From Sulfurovum sp. enrichment culture clone C5 (GTDB lineage Bacteria > Campylobacterota > Campylobacteria > Campylobacterales > Sulfurovaceae): a stretch of DNA of 44,453 bases. The stretch's first letter is position 1. Each line of letters starts with the position of its first letter. Location of the stretch: assembly GCA_001493195.1 (NCBI GenBank), contig FAXN01000021.1, positions 1 to 44,453 on the forward strand, written 5' to 3'. Of this stretch, positions 21,859 to 30,290 are shown piece by piece. Both the position numbers and the translations under genes were made by a program. The notes under the pieces are model-generated. The model made no database searches. It saw only the letters and a program-made list of their open reading frames with translations, and was not told the origin of the DNA.

Positions 21859-23025
21859 CCATAATATATCTCCATTTTTTATCTTTCTTTCAATATTTTC
21901 TTTTTTGGTTTTTCTAAATGAAGTGATATATATCTCTTTTTTATTTTCTGTTACTTTAAGCACAGCGTAATAGAATGCACTATCATCACAAAATGACTTT
22001 ACTACCACCAATGTGCTATCTCCGTCCTTAACTCCAATTATTGATCTTTCTACAATCGAATTGAGCAACAAATATTCATACCATTCTATTTCTGGGTGGT
22101 GGTCTTTATTTTTTTTCAGTGTCTCTACTGAAAGCAGTGCCGTATCTGATTTTGTTTTTAAAATTTTCTTTACTTGCGATGGAATATTGGCGATAGCTAG
22201 ATTATCCTTTGGCATTTTAAACCATTTTTTGAATTTTGTTTTATCTAAAATAGTCTCCTTCTTAGCCACTTCATAAAGCTTCTTTGCACATGGTCTATTG
22301 CTTTTGGCATTTATGCCATCGTTACAGTTTTGTTTTAGTGCATTTAATTTATTCTCATACGCTCTTAAGGTGTTATCTGTTTTGCCTACATGATATGCCC
22401 AGTCTTTATCTGCAATATTTGGCAAACTGTTTGTTTTGCTTATATTCCAACCTCTATTAGTGAGGTCATCTTCAAAGACGGTCATAGCTCGACATCTACA
22501 ATTCCATCCGTTCGGTGGATAGTTTGTGTCCCACCATGGATCATCTTTTGGTAATATAATACCATGTAGTAATCTGTGTTCAGGACGTACACGAAAATCC
22601 AAGATAGCAGAATATCTCAGATATGGGGCACTGCTTTGCATCTGAGAGTAGTACCTACCTTGTGCATAGCTTGTTCGCATATTGGTATCATATATCGTTT
22701 TGAGCCGTCTAGAGCCAACTGTTATTTTTTTAAACTCACCAGTACCTGGATTCATAACTTCAGTTTTACCAAACCAGCCGTACTGCTTAAGTGTCGGCTC
22801 AAGATTTGCTTTCCACGTCTTGAAGTCTTGCCCCTCTTTTATGGCTTTGGTGAGGCTTTCGTGTATATCACTGAGTAAGTCTAGTTTGGTGACTTTTGCA
22901 ACCGTGAAAGCTTTGTGATGAGAAGAGTGTGCTATCTCATCATAGTCGAAGTGTAGCTCAGGCTTTTTACTCTTGAAATAATCTATAATCTGATCAGGCG
23001 GTGAGTCAAAGTCTATGGCTGTCAT
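21847..23025 (-). CDS. MuF (Mu gpF-like) head protein fused to a barnase/EndoU-type nuclease domain
   Basis: Residues about 1-230 form the MuF minor head domain: TAIDFDSPPDQIIDYF, RRLKTIYDTNMRTSYAQGRYYSQ, and DPWWDTNYPPNGWNCRCRAM, the family hallmark. Residues 292-392 look like a separate C-terminal domain: LLSVETLKKNKDHHPEI, then VVVKSFCDD, YYAVLKVT and EIYITSFRKTKKE. That resembles the PBECR2-type (phage barnase-EndoU-colicin-RelE) nuclease family known to be fused to MuF. If so it is a polymorphic toxin carried in the head. No immunity gene is evident next to it. Confidence 0.8.
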   Translation of the reverse strand: MTAIDFDSPPDQIIDYFKSKKPELHFDYDEIAHSSHHKAFTVAKVTKLDLLSDIHESLTKAIKEGQDFKTWKANLEPTLKQYGWFGKTEVMNPGTGEFKKITVGSRRLKTIYDTNMRTSYAQGRYYSQMQSSAPYLRYSAILDFRVRPEHRLLHGIILPKDDPWWDTNYPPNGWNCRCRAMTVFEDDLTNRGWNISKTNSLPNIADKDWAYHVGKTDNTLRAYENKLNALKQNCNDGINAKSNRPCAKKLYEVAKKETILDKTKFKKWFKMPKDNLAIANIPSQVKKILKTKSDTALLSVETLKKNKDHHPEIEWYEYLLLNSIVERSIIGVKDGDSTLVVVKSFCDDSAFYYAVLKVTENKKEIYITSFRKTKKENIERKIKNGDILWDKR

Positions 23026-23026
23026 T

Positions 23027-23284
23027 TTATTTGTCCAAAATCAACTTAATATAAACTTCCAAATCTTTTGCATACTGTATTACTGTTGCGTAATTTTGCT
23101 CTAGTATTTTTGTGTTTACCAAGATGTCATCCGTAGTCGTTAAATTTAAATCAGGTCGTTGCGGTTTGAGATCGTCTTTTATAATCGGTGGTTTGATATA
23201 CTCTTTTTGGCTACAACCAACTAGACTAAAAGCTGTGGCTAGTAGTACGAATAAGACGATTAGCCGCTTGGCATTTTGTTTCAT
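23027..23284 (-). CDS. outer-membrane spanin lipoprotein (Rz1-like)
   Basis: The 85-residue product has a signal peptide with lipobox LVGC and a short mature part with Pro-rich YIKPPIIKDDLKPQRPD. ATG at 23284 has AAAAAGGA at a good distance; an ATG two codons earlier would overlap that RBS. Its start lies inside the neighbouring inner spanin gene in another frame (59-base overlap), the classical Rz/Rz1 layout. Confidence 0.75.
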   Translation of the reverse strand: MKQNAKRLIVLFVLLATAFSLVGCSQKEYIKPPIIKDDLKPQRPDLNLTTTDDILVNTKILEQNYATVIQYAKDLEVYIKLILDK

Positions 23285-23558
23285 TGTCATCCTTTTTGAA
23301 TTTTGTTATATATGTTATCTTCGCTTGCGACTCTTTATCGTTCGTTTGTCTTGCTTGTTTGTATTCATTTTTTGCTTGCTTGTATTCTTCTGGAGTAAAA
23401 GTGCATTTACTCTCAAGCTTTATAAGATTTGTTTGAAGCAGCTCTATTTTTTTATCTTTGTTTCCTAATAGCCAATATTCAAAACCAGCTATAACACCAA
23501 CTACTAAAAAAAGTACCAGTATTCCTTGACTTATTTTATTTTGAAACCAGATAGCCAT
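23226..23558 (-). CDS. inner-membrane spanin (Rz-like)
   Basis: ATG at 23558 follows AAGGAAG and gives 110 residues. One transmembrane helix (ISQGILVLFLVVGVIAGFEY) is followed by a long charged periplasmic coiled coil (KDKKIELLQTNLIKLESK and EEYKQAKNEYKQARQ). Together with the overlapping lipoprotein it should span the periplasm and fuse inner and outer membranes in the last lysis step. Its ATG overlaps the endolysin stop (TAATG). Confidence 0.75.
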   Translation of the reverse strand: MAIWFQNKISQGILVLFLVVGVIAGFEYWLLGNKDKKIELLQTNLIKLESKCTFTPEEYKQAKNEYKQARQTNDKESQAKITYITKFKKDDNETKCQAANRLIRTTSHSF

Positions 23559-24139
23559 TAAACTTCCTTTCCGCCAGTTTCGGCGTTGATTGTCATTAAA
23601 GTTGTATATTTGCAATTTTGATATCCCTGTGGAACGCGATAATCCTTAAAGTCACTTACGAGGTACCTTCTTATGTTTACTTCGTCCGATTGATTACCGC
23701 CAAGTATATAAACATACTTGCCCTCTGTTGCAACTAAAAATCCAACATGACCGCCCCCTATGCGACTTTTAACAGCAATAGCTCCTATCACAGGCTTGCT
23801 ACTTACGCCAAACTCCAGCCAAGATAAGGCTCTGGCAGGACTTGATACGGTTTTCTTGAACCCCGATTCAATCATTATTCCATTTACATAACTTCCACAC
23901 CATGCGATTTCATCATTAGAAAAACCACCAGATAATTTATGCCACTTCATAACAGTAACATCATTTTGTGTTCCGTGTATTTCATGAACTCCTATATATT
24001 TCATCGCATTTTTAAGCCATACTGGAATACATAGGGAAGTAATCGCTTTTTTTGTTTCTGATCCTAAATCTCCATCTACAACCAATTTTGAGCCATTTTT
24101 ATTGAGAAACTGTTGGAGTTCCTTAACCGCCTTATTCAT
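23558..24139 (-). CDS. endolysin: peptidoglycan-binding plus CHAP/NlpC-like (TIGR02594-type) domain
   Basis: The 193-residue protein has an N-terminal peptidoglycan-binding helix bundle (AVKELQQFLNKNGSKLVVDGDLGSET split over residues 4-30). The catalytic domain of the TIGR02594 type follows: YIGVHEIHG, EIAWCGSYVNGIMIESG with the presumed nucleophile Cys, and GGHVGFLVA with the His. There is no signal peptide, so export depends on the holin encoded just upstream (4-base overlap). Confidence 0.82.
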   Translation of the reverse strand: MNKAVKELQQFLNKNGSKLVVDGDLGSETKKAITSLCIPVWLKNAMKYIGVHEIHGTQNDVTVMKWHKLSGGFSNDEIAWCGSYVNGIMIESGFKKTVSSPARALSWLEFGVSSKPVIGAIAVKSRIGGGHVGFLVATEGKYVYILGGNQSDEVNIRRYLVSDFKDYRVPQGYQNCKYTTLMTINAETGGKEV

Positions 24140-24582
24140 TTCTTCTCCTCATAAGATAATATTTTGGCTTTGAGCCACCTAGCAATACTTGCAAGGGCAT
24201 CAAACTCTGGTAAGTCTTTGGTTGTTTTAATAGCGTGTATGTTAGAAATAGAACTATAAACTTCTGATAAAGATAAAATTATCATACCGACCTCAAGAGC
24301 TTTTACTCCGTCTGCCCCTACTGTTTTAAACCCCATGCCAAGTAATATAGGTACAAAAAGAGAAGACAATTTGCTTATGATTCCAGCCCACATCTCTTTG
24401 CTTGTTATTTTAATGTCGAGCTTATATGCCCTGCCAATACCAGTTAAGTAGTCTACAACTAACAAAAAAGCATATATCACGAATATTTCCGTACTAAGTC
24501 CTAAATAATGTAATAACATAGCAATATATGTAGCGAATGTCAGCACAATTACTTTAACTTGGAATATCTCATCATTACTCAT
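24136..24582 (-). CDS. phage holin family protein
   Basis: The 148-residue protein has about three hydrophobic segments (8-28, 30-50 with VDYLTGIGRAYKL, and 68-85). The VDYLTG motif and following amphipathic KITSKEMW helix are typical of the Phage_holin_4 / LC3-type family. It would form membrane holes to release the endolysin. It overlaps the 35-residue gene upstream (ATGA) and the endolysin downstream. Confidence 0.78.
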   Translation of the reverse strand: MSNDEIFQVKVIVLTFATYIAMLLHYLGLSTEIFVIYAFLLVVDYLTGIGRAYKLDIKITSKEMWAGIISKLSSLFVPILLGMGFKTVGADGVKALEVGMIILSLSEVYSSISNIHAIKTTKDLPEFDALASIARWLKAKILSYEEKK

Positions 24583-24686
24583 CTTAAAACCCCCGTTAAA
24601 CTAGCGTTAAATTTGCCTACAATCAAAAAACTACAATCAGGTAGTATCTTTGCTTGTGTTTGTATATAAATGTTTTTAAAACTCAT
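24579..24686 (-). CDS. 35-residue late protein between portal and holin
   Basis: ATG at 24686 overlaps the portal stop, and its TGA at 24579-24581 overlaps the holin ATG, so the gene bridges the two by translational coupling. The peptide (SFKNIYIQTQAKILPDCSFL, ending GVLR) has no membrane helix. It is too short for family assignment, but the double overlap argues that it is real. Confidence 0.5.
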   Translation of the reverse strand: MSFKNIYIQTQAKILPDCSFLIVGKFNASLTGVLR

Positions 24687-26016
24687 TTTCAGCTCCTAAA
24701 AGTTCACTTGATATCATGACTGATGTAAAAGTGTCTTCGAGTTCATTCATATCAACATCTGGGTATGCTTCGATAAGAGCCGAAAAAGCTTCTTCAAAAC
24801 TCTCAGCCTTTAAGAGGATTTTTTCAAGTTCTTTTTTGATCTTGATTTCGTTTTTTTCTAGAACCGTTAAAAAATCTTCAGATTCTAAAGCTTTATCTAT
24901 ATTGTCCATAGGTGTTTTTTTAGCATTGATGGCTAATCGTTTGTTAATTATTTTTTTAAAATTTTGGCTAATTTTGGTTGTTTTTGTTTTGAGCGGAAGA
25001 TCTAATTCTTTACTGATGTCAGTATCTGTCATCTCAAAGCCAATCTCAGAAGCTATCTTGATTATATTTGCTCTTTGCAATAGATCCTTATCTTTTTCTA
25101 TGAGTAGAGCAAAATCTATATCTATATCAATAAGTTTAAAGGCACGCTTTACACACCCAGTAACATATTTTGCATCCCTGGCCGTAATCTCTCTTTTTGT
25201 TTCTGCGTGTATGTTTGCTTGAGCGTAAGAGCCTGTTGTACCTGTATTGCTCGTAAGGGTAGATCCATTTATGCTTTTTGCTATTTCACTATCGGCATAC
25301 TGTACAAATTTTAGAAAGTCGGCTTGAGAGCCACGACCTTCTAATACTTTAAGCAGATCTTGTTTACCTAAGACAGTATAGCCACCGCTCTTAAGCCCAC
25401 GGATAGAATCACCAACTGCAGTTAATGTTTCGTCTGAACTGTCTTCTACATTTGCCACTATTGGAGGCACGCCTAAAAATTCAGCGAATTTCATATAGTG
25501 AGATAAGACAAAATGCTTCGCATAGACTATCCACAAGACTTTTCTTAATATTGGTTTTTTACGCTCGAATAACAGAAATCTAGGCTCTATTATATTTATT
25601 TTTGTTTTTCCACTTTTAAGATAAGGAACATTATCTTCAAAAAAAAGCTTCTCTTTATCAATTTTCGTAAAAATGATATTATTTTGGTCATCGACAGATA
25701 GTTCAATAATGCCGATGCCATATATTACAGCTTCCATGGCAGCTGATATAATTTCGTCTATACTGGTATTGTAAGTTTCATCTACTTTGTGTGTGTAGTA
25801 TTTGTTTTCAATCCCACTCACTCTTGTTTCAACTTCGCTTCCAACGCTGGTATCTTTATCTTCAATCAGAGCAAAGATTGGTAGTGAATCAGATAACTTT
25901 TTATATATCAAAATGGTCTTAATGACGCCAGCACTTAAACTAGAATATAAAGATAAGTCTGTTTGAGTGTAGGTGCCTTTGGGTCTAAGTGTGCTTAGAA
26001 ACTCTTTTTTATTCAT
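24676..26016 (-). CDS. portal protein (Mu gp29/DUF935 family)
   Basis: The 446-residue protein matches the gp29 family: an N-terminal pairing of PKGTYTQTDLSLYSSLSAG, the core AVIYGIGIIELSVDD and FLLFERKKPILRKVLWIVYAKHFVLSHY, and GVPPIVANVED. It forms the DNA-translocating ring at the head vertex. Spot differences from Mu gp29 include a longer helical C-terminus. It overlaps the terminase stop by 4 bases. Confidence 0.85.
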   Translation of the reverse strand: MNKKEFLSTLRPKGTYTQTDLSLYSSLSAGVIKTILIYKKLSDSLPIFALIEDKDTSVGSEVETRVSGIENKYYTHKVDETYNTSIDEIISAAMEAVIYGIGIIELSVDDQNNIIFTKIDKEKLFFEDNVPYLKSGKTKINIIEPRFLLFERKKPILRKVLWIVYAKHFVLSHYMKFAEFLGVPPIVANVEDSSDETLTAVGDSIRGLKSGGYTVLGKQDLLKVLEGRGSQADFLKFVQYADSEIAKSINGSTLTSNTGTTGSYAQANIHAETKREITARDAKYVTGCVKRAFKLIDIDIDFALLIEKDKDLLQRANIIKIASEIGFEMTDTDISKELDLPLKTKTTKISQNFKKIINKRLAINAKKTPMDNIDKALESEDFLTVLEKNEIKIKKELEKILLKAESFEEAFSALIEAYPDVDMNELEDTFTSVMISSELLGAENEF

Positions 26017-27620
26017 ATTGTCTCATCCTTGTATTTGTTTAAAAATTTTTGTTTTGCTTCATTCTTTTTCATAAAAGAGGCAACTGCTTGATAGTTAAAG
26101 CCTTTTTTATTTCCAATAAAGTCTTCATGACTAAGAGCGAGTGCCGCCGCCCAAAATCTATCGGCATGCCCATGTTCATTTCGGTCTGCGTCATAGATAA
26201 AACCTCTCGCTCCTGCTTTTCTTTTAACCGCATGCAAATCTGCTATAAGAAGAGGATCATTCGGAATACTCACTTTTCCATCTTCGAACGCTTTTTTAAT
26301 ATTGAGTGCCATTTTTTCTTTTGATGGTGCAGTAAAGAGCACTTCTGTTGCTCTTTTTTTGTATTTTTTGTGCATACCCTCTGCCAAGTCTGCTCCGATT
26401 CCAGTTGCGTCAATTTTTATAACACTATTTTGATATAGACTCAAAAAGTCATTTAACGCTTTCCTTTGTGCATCAAAACTAGCCTTACGATATGTGTCGT
26501 AAGCTGCTAACACAAACTTATCATCTCTTAATGCAAAGGCTATCAATACAGAGAGGTCAATTTTACGACCGATATCGTAACCTGCTCGAAGCTCTTCCGT
26601 GGAGAATGATTTAACTTTGAGTTTATGATCTATACATGATTGGATAAGTGAAACTGGGAGTAGTGCACTCTCGTCATCGACAAAGATACATTCATACATC
26701 ATTGCCCAGCTATCACTATCAAACAAATCCCTAAGAGTGTCTATATCTACGTCTAAGCCCTGTTTAACTGCATCGTATATGGTAGTGATATGGCGAGAGA
26801 ACATATAATACTTAGTGACATCTACAATTAGTTTTTCAAAAAGTGAATTTTTCTCAAAAGGAGTAGATAAGATAGTTACTCTAGCTCTTGTGTCTCCGAC
26901 CTTAACTGATGTTATAGACGGAACAAACGCTTCCCAAATTCGTTTCGGATTTGTATACCATGCGAACTCATCAAGCCATACAGAACCACTAAAGCCCTGA
27001 ATAGTTCTAAAATTGTTTGCAAAGATATATATTGTAGTACCTGCTGGGGTAGTAATCTTATTTTGGGAGCCACCTAAAACAATACCAAGCTTACTAGCAT
27101 GAACATTAATCTCTGTATACCATTTTAGGGCTTGTTCTTCTGATGCTGAGATAATGAGTTGATCTAGTCCACCCATAGCATCTGCTAAACACTCTCCAGC
27201 ACATCCATAAGTCGCACCAATTTGTCTTGACTTGAGCCAAACTCTAAAACGGCTTTCGTCCAACATAAAAGCTTGTTGATATAGATACAAGCCATAGCTC
27301 TCTTCGAGCATCCTTTTTTTAATCTCATATGTATTTTCTGGAATTTGGATTGTAGGTTTTGGTTTTTCTTTTTTCTTTTCAATACGATTAAGTCTCTCAA
27401 GTGACTTAGTCAACATTGAGATTTTACGGACAGTTGCTTCTGATTGTCTTTTTTTTGAGAGCGTGGAAATCTGCTCTTCTATCGATTTCTGAGATGTATT
27501 TTTGAGCCAGTTACGTAAAGTTCTTTCACTCACTTTAAGCTCAATACTTATATCTGATACTGGTATACCACTGTTAAATTTTTTAACCGCAGCTTTTTTT
27601 ATTTTAGGATCATATGACAT
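26013..27620 (-). CDS. large terminase (Mu gp28-like) with N-terminal helix-turn-helix
   Basis: The 535-residue protein has a degenerate Walker A (KSRQIGATYG, about 130-139), Walker B (SVWLDEFA, about 213-220), and the RNase H-like nuclease Asp residues (YDIGRKIDLSVL, IDATGIGAD, GHADRFWA). Residues 1-42 form a transposase-type HTH (VSDISIELKVSERTLRNWL), as usually found in small terminase subunits; no separate small subunit gene is visible. I infer a fused DNA-recognition role. It is the first gene of the leftward late block. Confidence 0.88.
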   Translation of the reverse strand: MSYDPKIKKAAVKKFNSGIPVSDISIELKVSERTLRNWLKNTSQKSIEEQISTLSKKRQSEATVRKISMLTKSLERLNRIEKKKEKPKPTIQIPENTYEIKKRMLEESYGLYLYQQAFMLDESRFRVWLKSRQIGATYGCAGECLADAMGGLDQLIISASEEQALKWYTEINVHASKLGIVLGGSQNKITTPAGTTIYIFANNFRTIQGFSGSVWLDEFAWYTNPKRIWEAFVPSITSVKVGDTRARVTILSTPFEKNSLFEKLIVDVTKYYMFSRHITTIYDAVKQGLDVDIDTLRDLFDSDSWAMMYECIFVDDESALLPVSLIQSCIDHKLKVKSFSTEELRAGYDIGRKIDLSVLIAFALRDDKFVLAAYDTYRKASFDAQRKALNDFLSLYQNSVIKIDATGIGADLAEGMHKKYKKRATEVLFTAPSKEKMALNIKKAFEDGKVSIPNDPLLIADLHAVKRKAGARGFIYDADRNEHGHADRFWAAALALSHEDFIGNKKGFNYQAVASFMKKNEAKQKFLNKYKDETI

Positions 27621-27647
27621 GTCAGAAGTTTAAAACAAAAAAAAGTT

Positions 27648-27681
27648 AAGTCACTACATATACCCATATATAGAGTGACTT
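27648..27681. promoter_or_regulatory. dyad in the divergent late promoter region
   Basis: AAGTCACT (27648-27655) and AGTGACTT (27674-27681) are perfect inverted 8-mers, centre-to-centre 26 bases, in the 119-base gap between the two divergent late operons. TATATA-type -10 candidates lie on both sides. It is a good candidate activator site serving both directions. Confidence 0.5.
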
Positions 27682-27739
27682 GTAAGTATATAAAGCGTTA
27701 AACTGCCCTTGAATTTATATAAAAAAAGAAAGGAGCATC

Positions 27740-28489
27740 TTGAAACTCAAAAAAGGTTTAAAACTTAACTTTAAGCAGGGAGAAAAGGTAATGGTATCGC
27801 CAGTCGGCGAAGTTATCGGTCTGGATGGACGCGGCTTTATCATCGACGGTGATAAACTCTTGGCAGATATCCAAAAAAACGAGATCGATATAGTGCTTGA
27901 TGCAAATCACAACTTCGATAAAGCTCTCGGTTGGTTTCCGTGGGAAAGCTTTGAGAAAAGAGACGACGGAATATACGCGTCCTTAGATCTAACACCTGCA
28001 GGAATCGAATCAAACGACAGAAAAGAATACAGATATTTAAGCCCAGTCTTTATGATGTGTAACGATAGAGAAGTGGGTGGCTTGGATAGCGTGGGATTTG
28101 TTAATCGTCCTAATCTATTAAACAATGCACTCAATGATAAACAAAAGGAGCAAAACAATATGACGTTAGAAGAATTAAAAGCAGAGTTTGACACAGTTAG
28201 TAAAACTGTATCAGGTTTGACAGAAAATTTAAAGACAGCAACAGACCAGCTAACGACGATAGCAACAAACATCGCAACAGTTGAGACAAATACAAAAGCA
28301 CACGATAATAAATTTGCAACAATTGAAGCAGAGATGTTAGAAGTAAATAAAAAACTTCAAATATTTGGCAAGGGTGGTGACTATGAAAATAATAACAATA
28401 ACGGAGATTTAAGCGATAGCGAAAAAGCAACAGCAAAAATGTTAGGCTTAAGTGATGACGAATACAAACTAGCAAAAGGAGACAAATAA
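27740..28489 (+). CDS. head maturation protease (Mu gpI-like) with scaffold C-terminus
   Basis: The 249-residue protein starts at TTG after AAAGGAG. Residues 1-135 have the Mu I-like protease pattern: VIGLDGRGFIIDG, DIVLDANHNFDKALGW, YRYLSPVF and VGFVNRPN. The remainder is coiled-coil and charged, as in a scaffold. A nested start at 28160 (with its own RBS) would make the scaffold alone, as Mu does with I and Z. It is directly upstream of the major head gene. Confidence 0.85.
   Translation: MKLKKGLKLNFKQGEKVMVSPVGEVIGLDGRGFIIDGDKLLADIQKNEIDIVLDANHNFDKALGWFPWESFEKRDDGIYASLDLTPAGIESNDRKEYRYLSPVFMMCNDREVGGLDSVGFVNRPNLLNNALNDKQKEQNNMTLEELKAEFDTVSKTVSGLTENLKTATDQLTTIATNIATVETNTKAHDNKFATIEAEMLEVNKKLQIFGKGGDYENNNNNGDLSDSEKATAKMLGLSDDEYKLAKGDK
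28160..28489 (+). CDS. nested in-frame scaffold protein (Mu gpZ-like)
   Basis: ATG at 28160 lies in frame inside the protease gene and is preceded by AAAAGGAG at 9-10 bases. It gives a 109-residue coiled-coil protein (TLEELKAEFDTVSKTVSGL and so on) equal to the protease C-terminus. In Mu the scaffold is made from such an internal start. The RBS strength inside a coding frame is the main evidence. Confidence 0.65.
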   Translation: MTLEELKAEFDTVSKTVSGLTENLKTATDQLTTIATNIATVETNTKAHDNKFATIEAEMLEVNKKLQIFGKGGDYENNNNNGDLSDSEKATAKMLGLSDDEYKLAKGDK

Positions 28490-29358
28490 TGGCAACATTT
28501 GAAGAAACAAGTATCGGATTTAAAGCAATTTTTCAAAAAACATTTAATGACACTACTAGCGAAGCGGCACAGTTGGCGACTATAGTAGAAAGTAAAGATT
28601 TGAGCGAAAAATATGTTTGGTTGGGAAATTTTCCAAACATGAAAGAATGGATAGGTGATAGAGATCTTAAAAGTTTAAAAGATTTTGGTTATCAAATCGA
28701 CAATAAATCTTTTGAGGCGTCAGTAACCGTACCAAAAAAACACATAGAGTATGATAAAGTAGGACTCTATAAACCTGCAATTGAGCAGATGGCGGTTAAT
28801 GCTAAACAGTTTCCGAGTGAACTAGTAGCAGAAGTGCTTATTGATGGTGCAACAAGTCTATGCTATGATGGTAAAAACTTTTTTGCCACTGATCATGCAG
28901 TTGGACCGGTTGCAACACCTACTATATATGCAAATAAATCGGAAGGTGTTTTAAACTCAGCAAATATCATCGCTGGTGTTACTTTTATGCAGTCCATCAA
29001 AAACGAAAGTGGTAAATCACTAAGAGTTAAGCCGAATATTTTGGTTTGCGGCCCTAACAATTTGTCGAACGCAATAACTGCCATCACAAAAGAGTATAAC
29101 GCTGGTGGAGAAAACAATACGACCTATAAAATGCTTGACTATTTAGTGTTGCCAGAAATTACTGACTTAAGTTGGTATATTTTAGATACAACTAAACCAC
29201 TCAAACCTTTCATTATTCAAGTTGCCGAAGATGGGATATTCGAGTCTAGCGATGATCATAAGTTTGTTAAAGATGCTTCTTTGTTCGGTACGAAAAGCTT
29301 CCTTAATGCTGGCTATGGACTTTGGCAGCTCGCATTCAAATTTAGCGGGGTTGCATAG
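28489..29358 (+). CDS. major capsid protein (Mu gpT-like)
   Basis: The 289-residue protein follows the Mu T family: ATFEETSIGFKAIFQKTFND, then VWLGNFPNMKEWIGDR, KHIEYDKVGLYKPAIEQM and NFFATDHAV. It forms the icosahedral shell on the nested scaffold. The stop overlaps the next GTG. AAAAGGAG precedes its ATG, consistent with high expression. Confidence 0.92.
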   Translation: MATFEETSIGFKAIFQKTFNDTTSEAAQLATIVESKDLSEKYVWLGNFPNMKEWIGDRDLKSLKDFGYQIDNKSFEASVTVPKKHIEYDKVGLYKPAIEQMAVNAKQFPSELVAEVLIDGATSLCYDGKNFFATDHAVGPVATPTIYANKSEGVLNSANIIAGVTFMQSIKNESGKSLRVKPNILVCGPNNLSNAITAITKEYNAGGENNTTYKMLDYLVLPEITDLSWYILDTTKPLKPFIIQVAEDGIFESSDDHKFVKDASLFGTKSFLNAGYGLWQLAFKFSGVA

Positions 29359-29678
29359 TGTGTAAAGATCTTTTGCTAGCACGAGCTAAAACATCGTTAT
29401 TTAATGCTAACGAGGTTACTCCAGAATTATGCGAAACAGCATGTGCAGAAGCAAAAGAACTAACAGACAATAAGCCAATCAAAACGACAATGTTAATTGA
29501 TCTAGCTATAGTAAGACTTAAGCTTCATCTTAAGGTAGATGTTGATCCCATAGAAGAGAAATTAGCAATGAACGCTATAAAAGAAGCAAAGTTGCTACCA
29601 GCAACTGAGAGTACTGGAACTGAAATCAAAAAAAGCACTATAAAAACAGGCATAAGGACTAGTGAATGGGATATGTAG
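29358..29678 (+). CDS. head completion protein (Mu gp35/36 position)
   Basis: The 106-residue helical protein starts at a GTG overlapping the capsid stop. It begins CKDLLLARAKTSLFNANEV and has a second helix (TTMLIDLAIVRLKLHL). By position between capsid and baseplate genes it corresponds to Mu gp36-like (DUF1320) connectors; similarity by eye is weak. Confidence 0.5.
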   Translation: MCKDLLLARAKTSLFNANEVTPELCETACAEAKELTDNKPIKTTMLIDLAIVRLKLHLKVDVDPIEEKLAMNAIKEAKLLPATESTGTEIKKSTIKTGIRTSEWDM

Positions 29679-30013
29679 ATGCATTTAAGGCTATTGAGTC
29701 TCTATTTACAGAAGCTACTCCAATTTCGTCTCCTGAAGTGATAAATCAAGCAGGAGAATATATCCTGTTTGATGGATCACATCCAGACAATGCGTCGGAA
29801 GATACGCTAAGTTTTATCCTTGTCATGAGTGCAAATAGCTACACCAAAGAAAATGGCTTAGCTGAGTTGATTGAAGAGAAGAGAGAGAGAATAGCAAAAA
29901 CATCATTTGATATATCTCTTAAAAAAATTCAAAGAGCAACGCTTTTAAACACTACGCTGTTTAGTGTAGCAATGCATTTGGAAATCAAAATTAATACAAA
30001 GGTAAAAGAATGA
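29666..30013 (+). CDS. head-tail connector-type protein (Mu gp37 position)
   Basis: The 115-residue product overlaps the previous gene by 13 bases. It has an N-terminal helix (YVDAFKAIESLF), a central FILVMSANSYT and a C-terminal beta segment (TTLFSVAMHLEIKI). Length, order and the late beta pattern suit the DUF1834/gp37 class. It may be a tail terminator; the assignment is positional. Confidence 0.45.
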   Translation: MGYVDAFKAIESLFTEATPISSPEVINQAGEYILFDGSHPDNASEDTLSFILVMSANSYTKENGLAELIEEKRERIAKTSFDISLKKIQRATLLNTTLFSVAMHLEIKINTKVKE

Positions 30014-30288
30014 AAAAATATACTGTGTTAAAAATATCAGTAATTGCTGGAATATTTTGTGCTATTGACCAAACAATAGAACTAAAAGAAAAAGACGCAA
30101 AAAAATATATTGACGAAGGCTTCATTAAAGAGCTTACGGAAGAAAAAGAAGAAATATTGAGTCCTGATGTCATAGAAGCTATGACATATGCAGAGCTTAA
30201 GGCAAAAGTTGCAGAACTTGAAATCGTTACACCTGATCTCAAAATGGAATCGCTTAAAGCCGCATTATTAGAGCATATCGGAGTCTAA
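30010..30288 (+). CDS. small late protein with HeH/LEM-like C-terminal helices
   Basis: The 92-residue product overlaps the previous gene by 4 bases. The N-terminus is beta-like (MKKYTVLKISVIAG). The C-terminus (MTYAELKAKVAELEI, then KMESLKAALLEHI) looks like the HeH/LEM helical hairpin common in small phage morphogenesis proteins. Comparable small proteins sit here in Mu (gp38 region). No precise role is assigned. Confidence 0.5.
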   Translation: MKKYTVLKISVIAGIFCAIDQTIELKEKDAKKYIDEGFIKELTEEKEEILSPDVIEAMTYAELKAKVAELEIVTPDLKMESLKAALLEHIGV

Positions 30289-30290
30289 AA

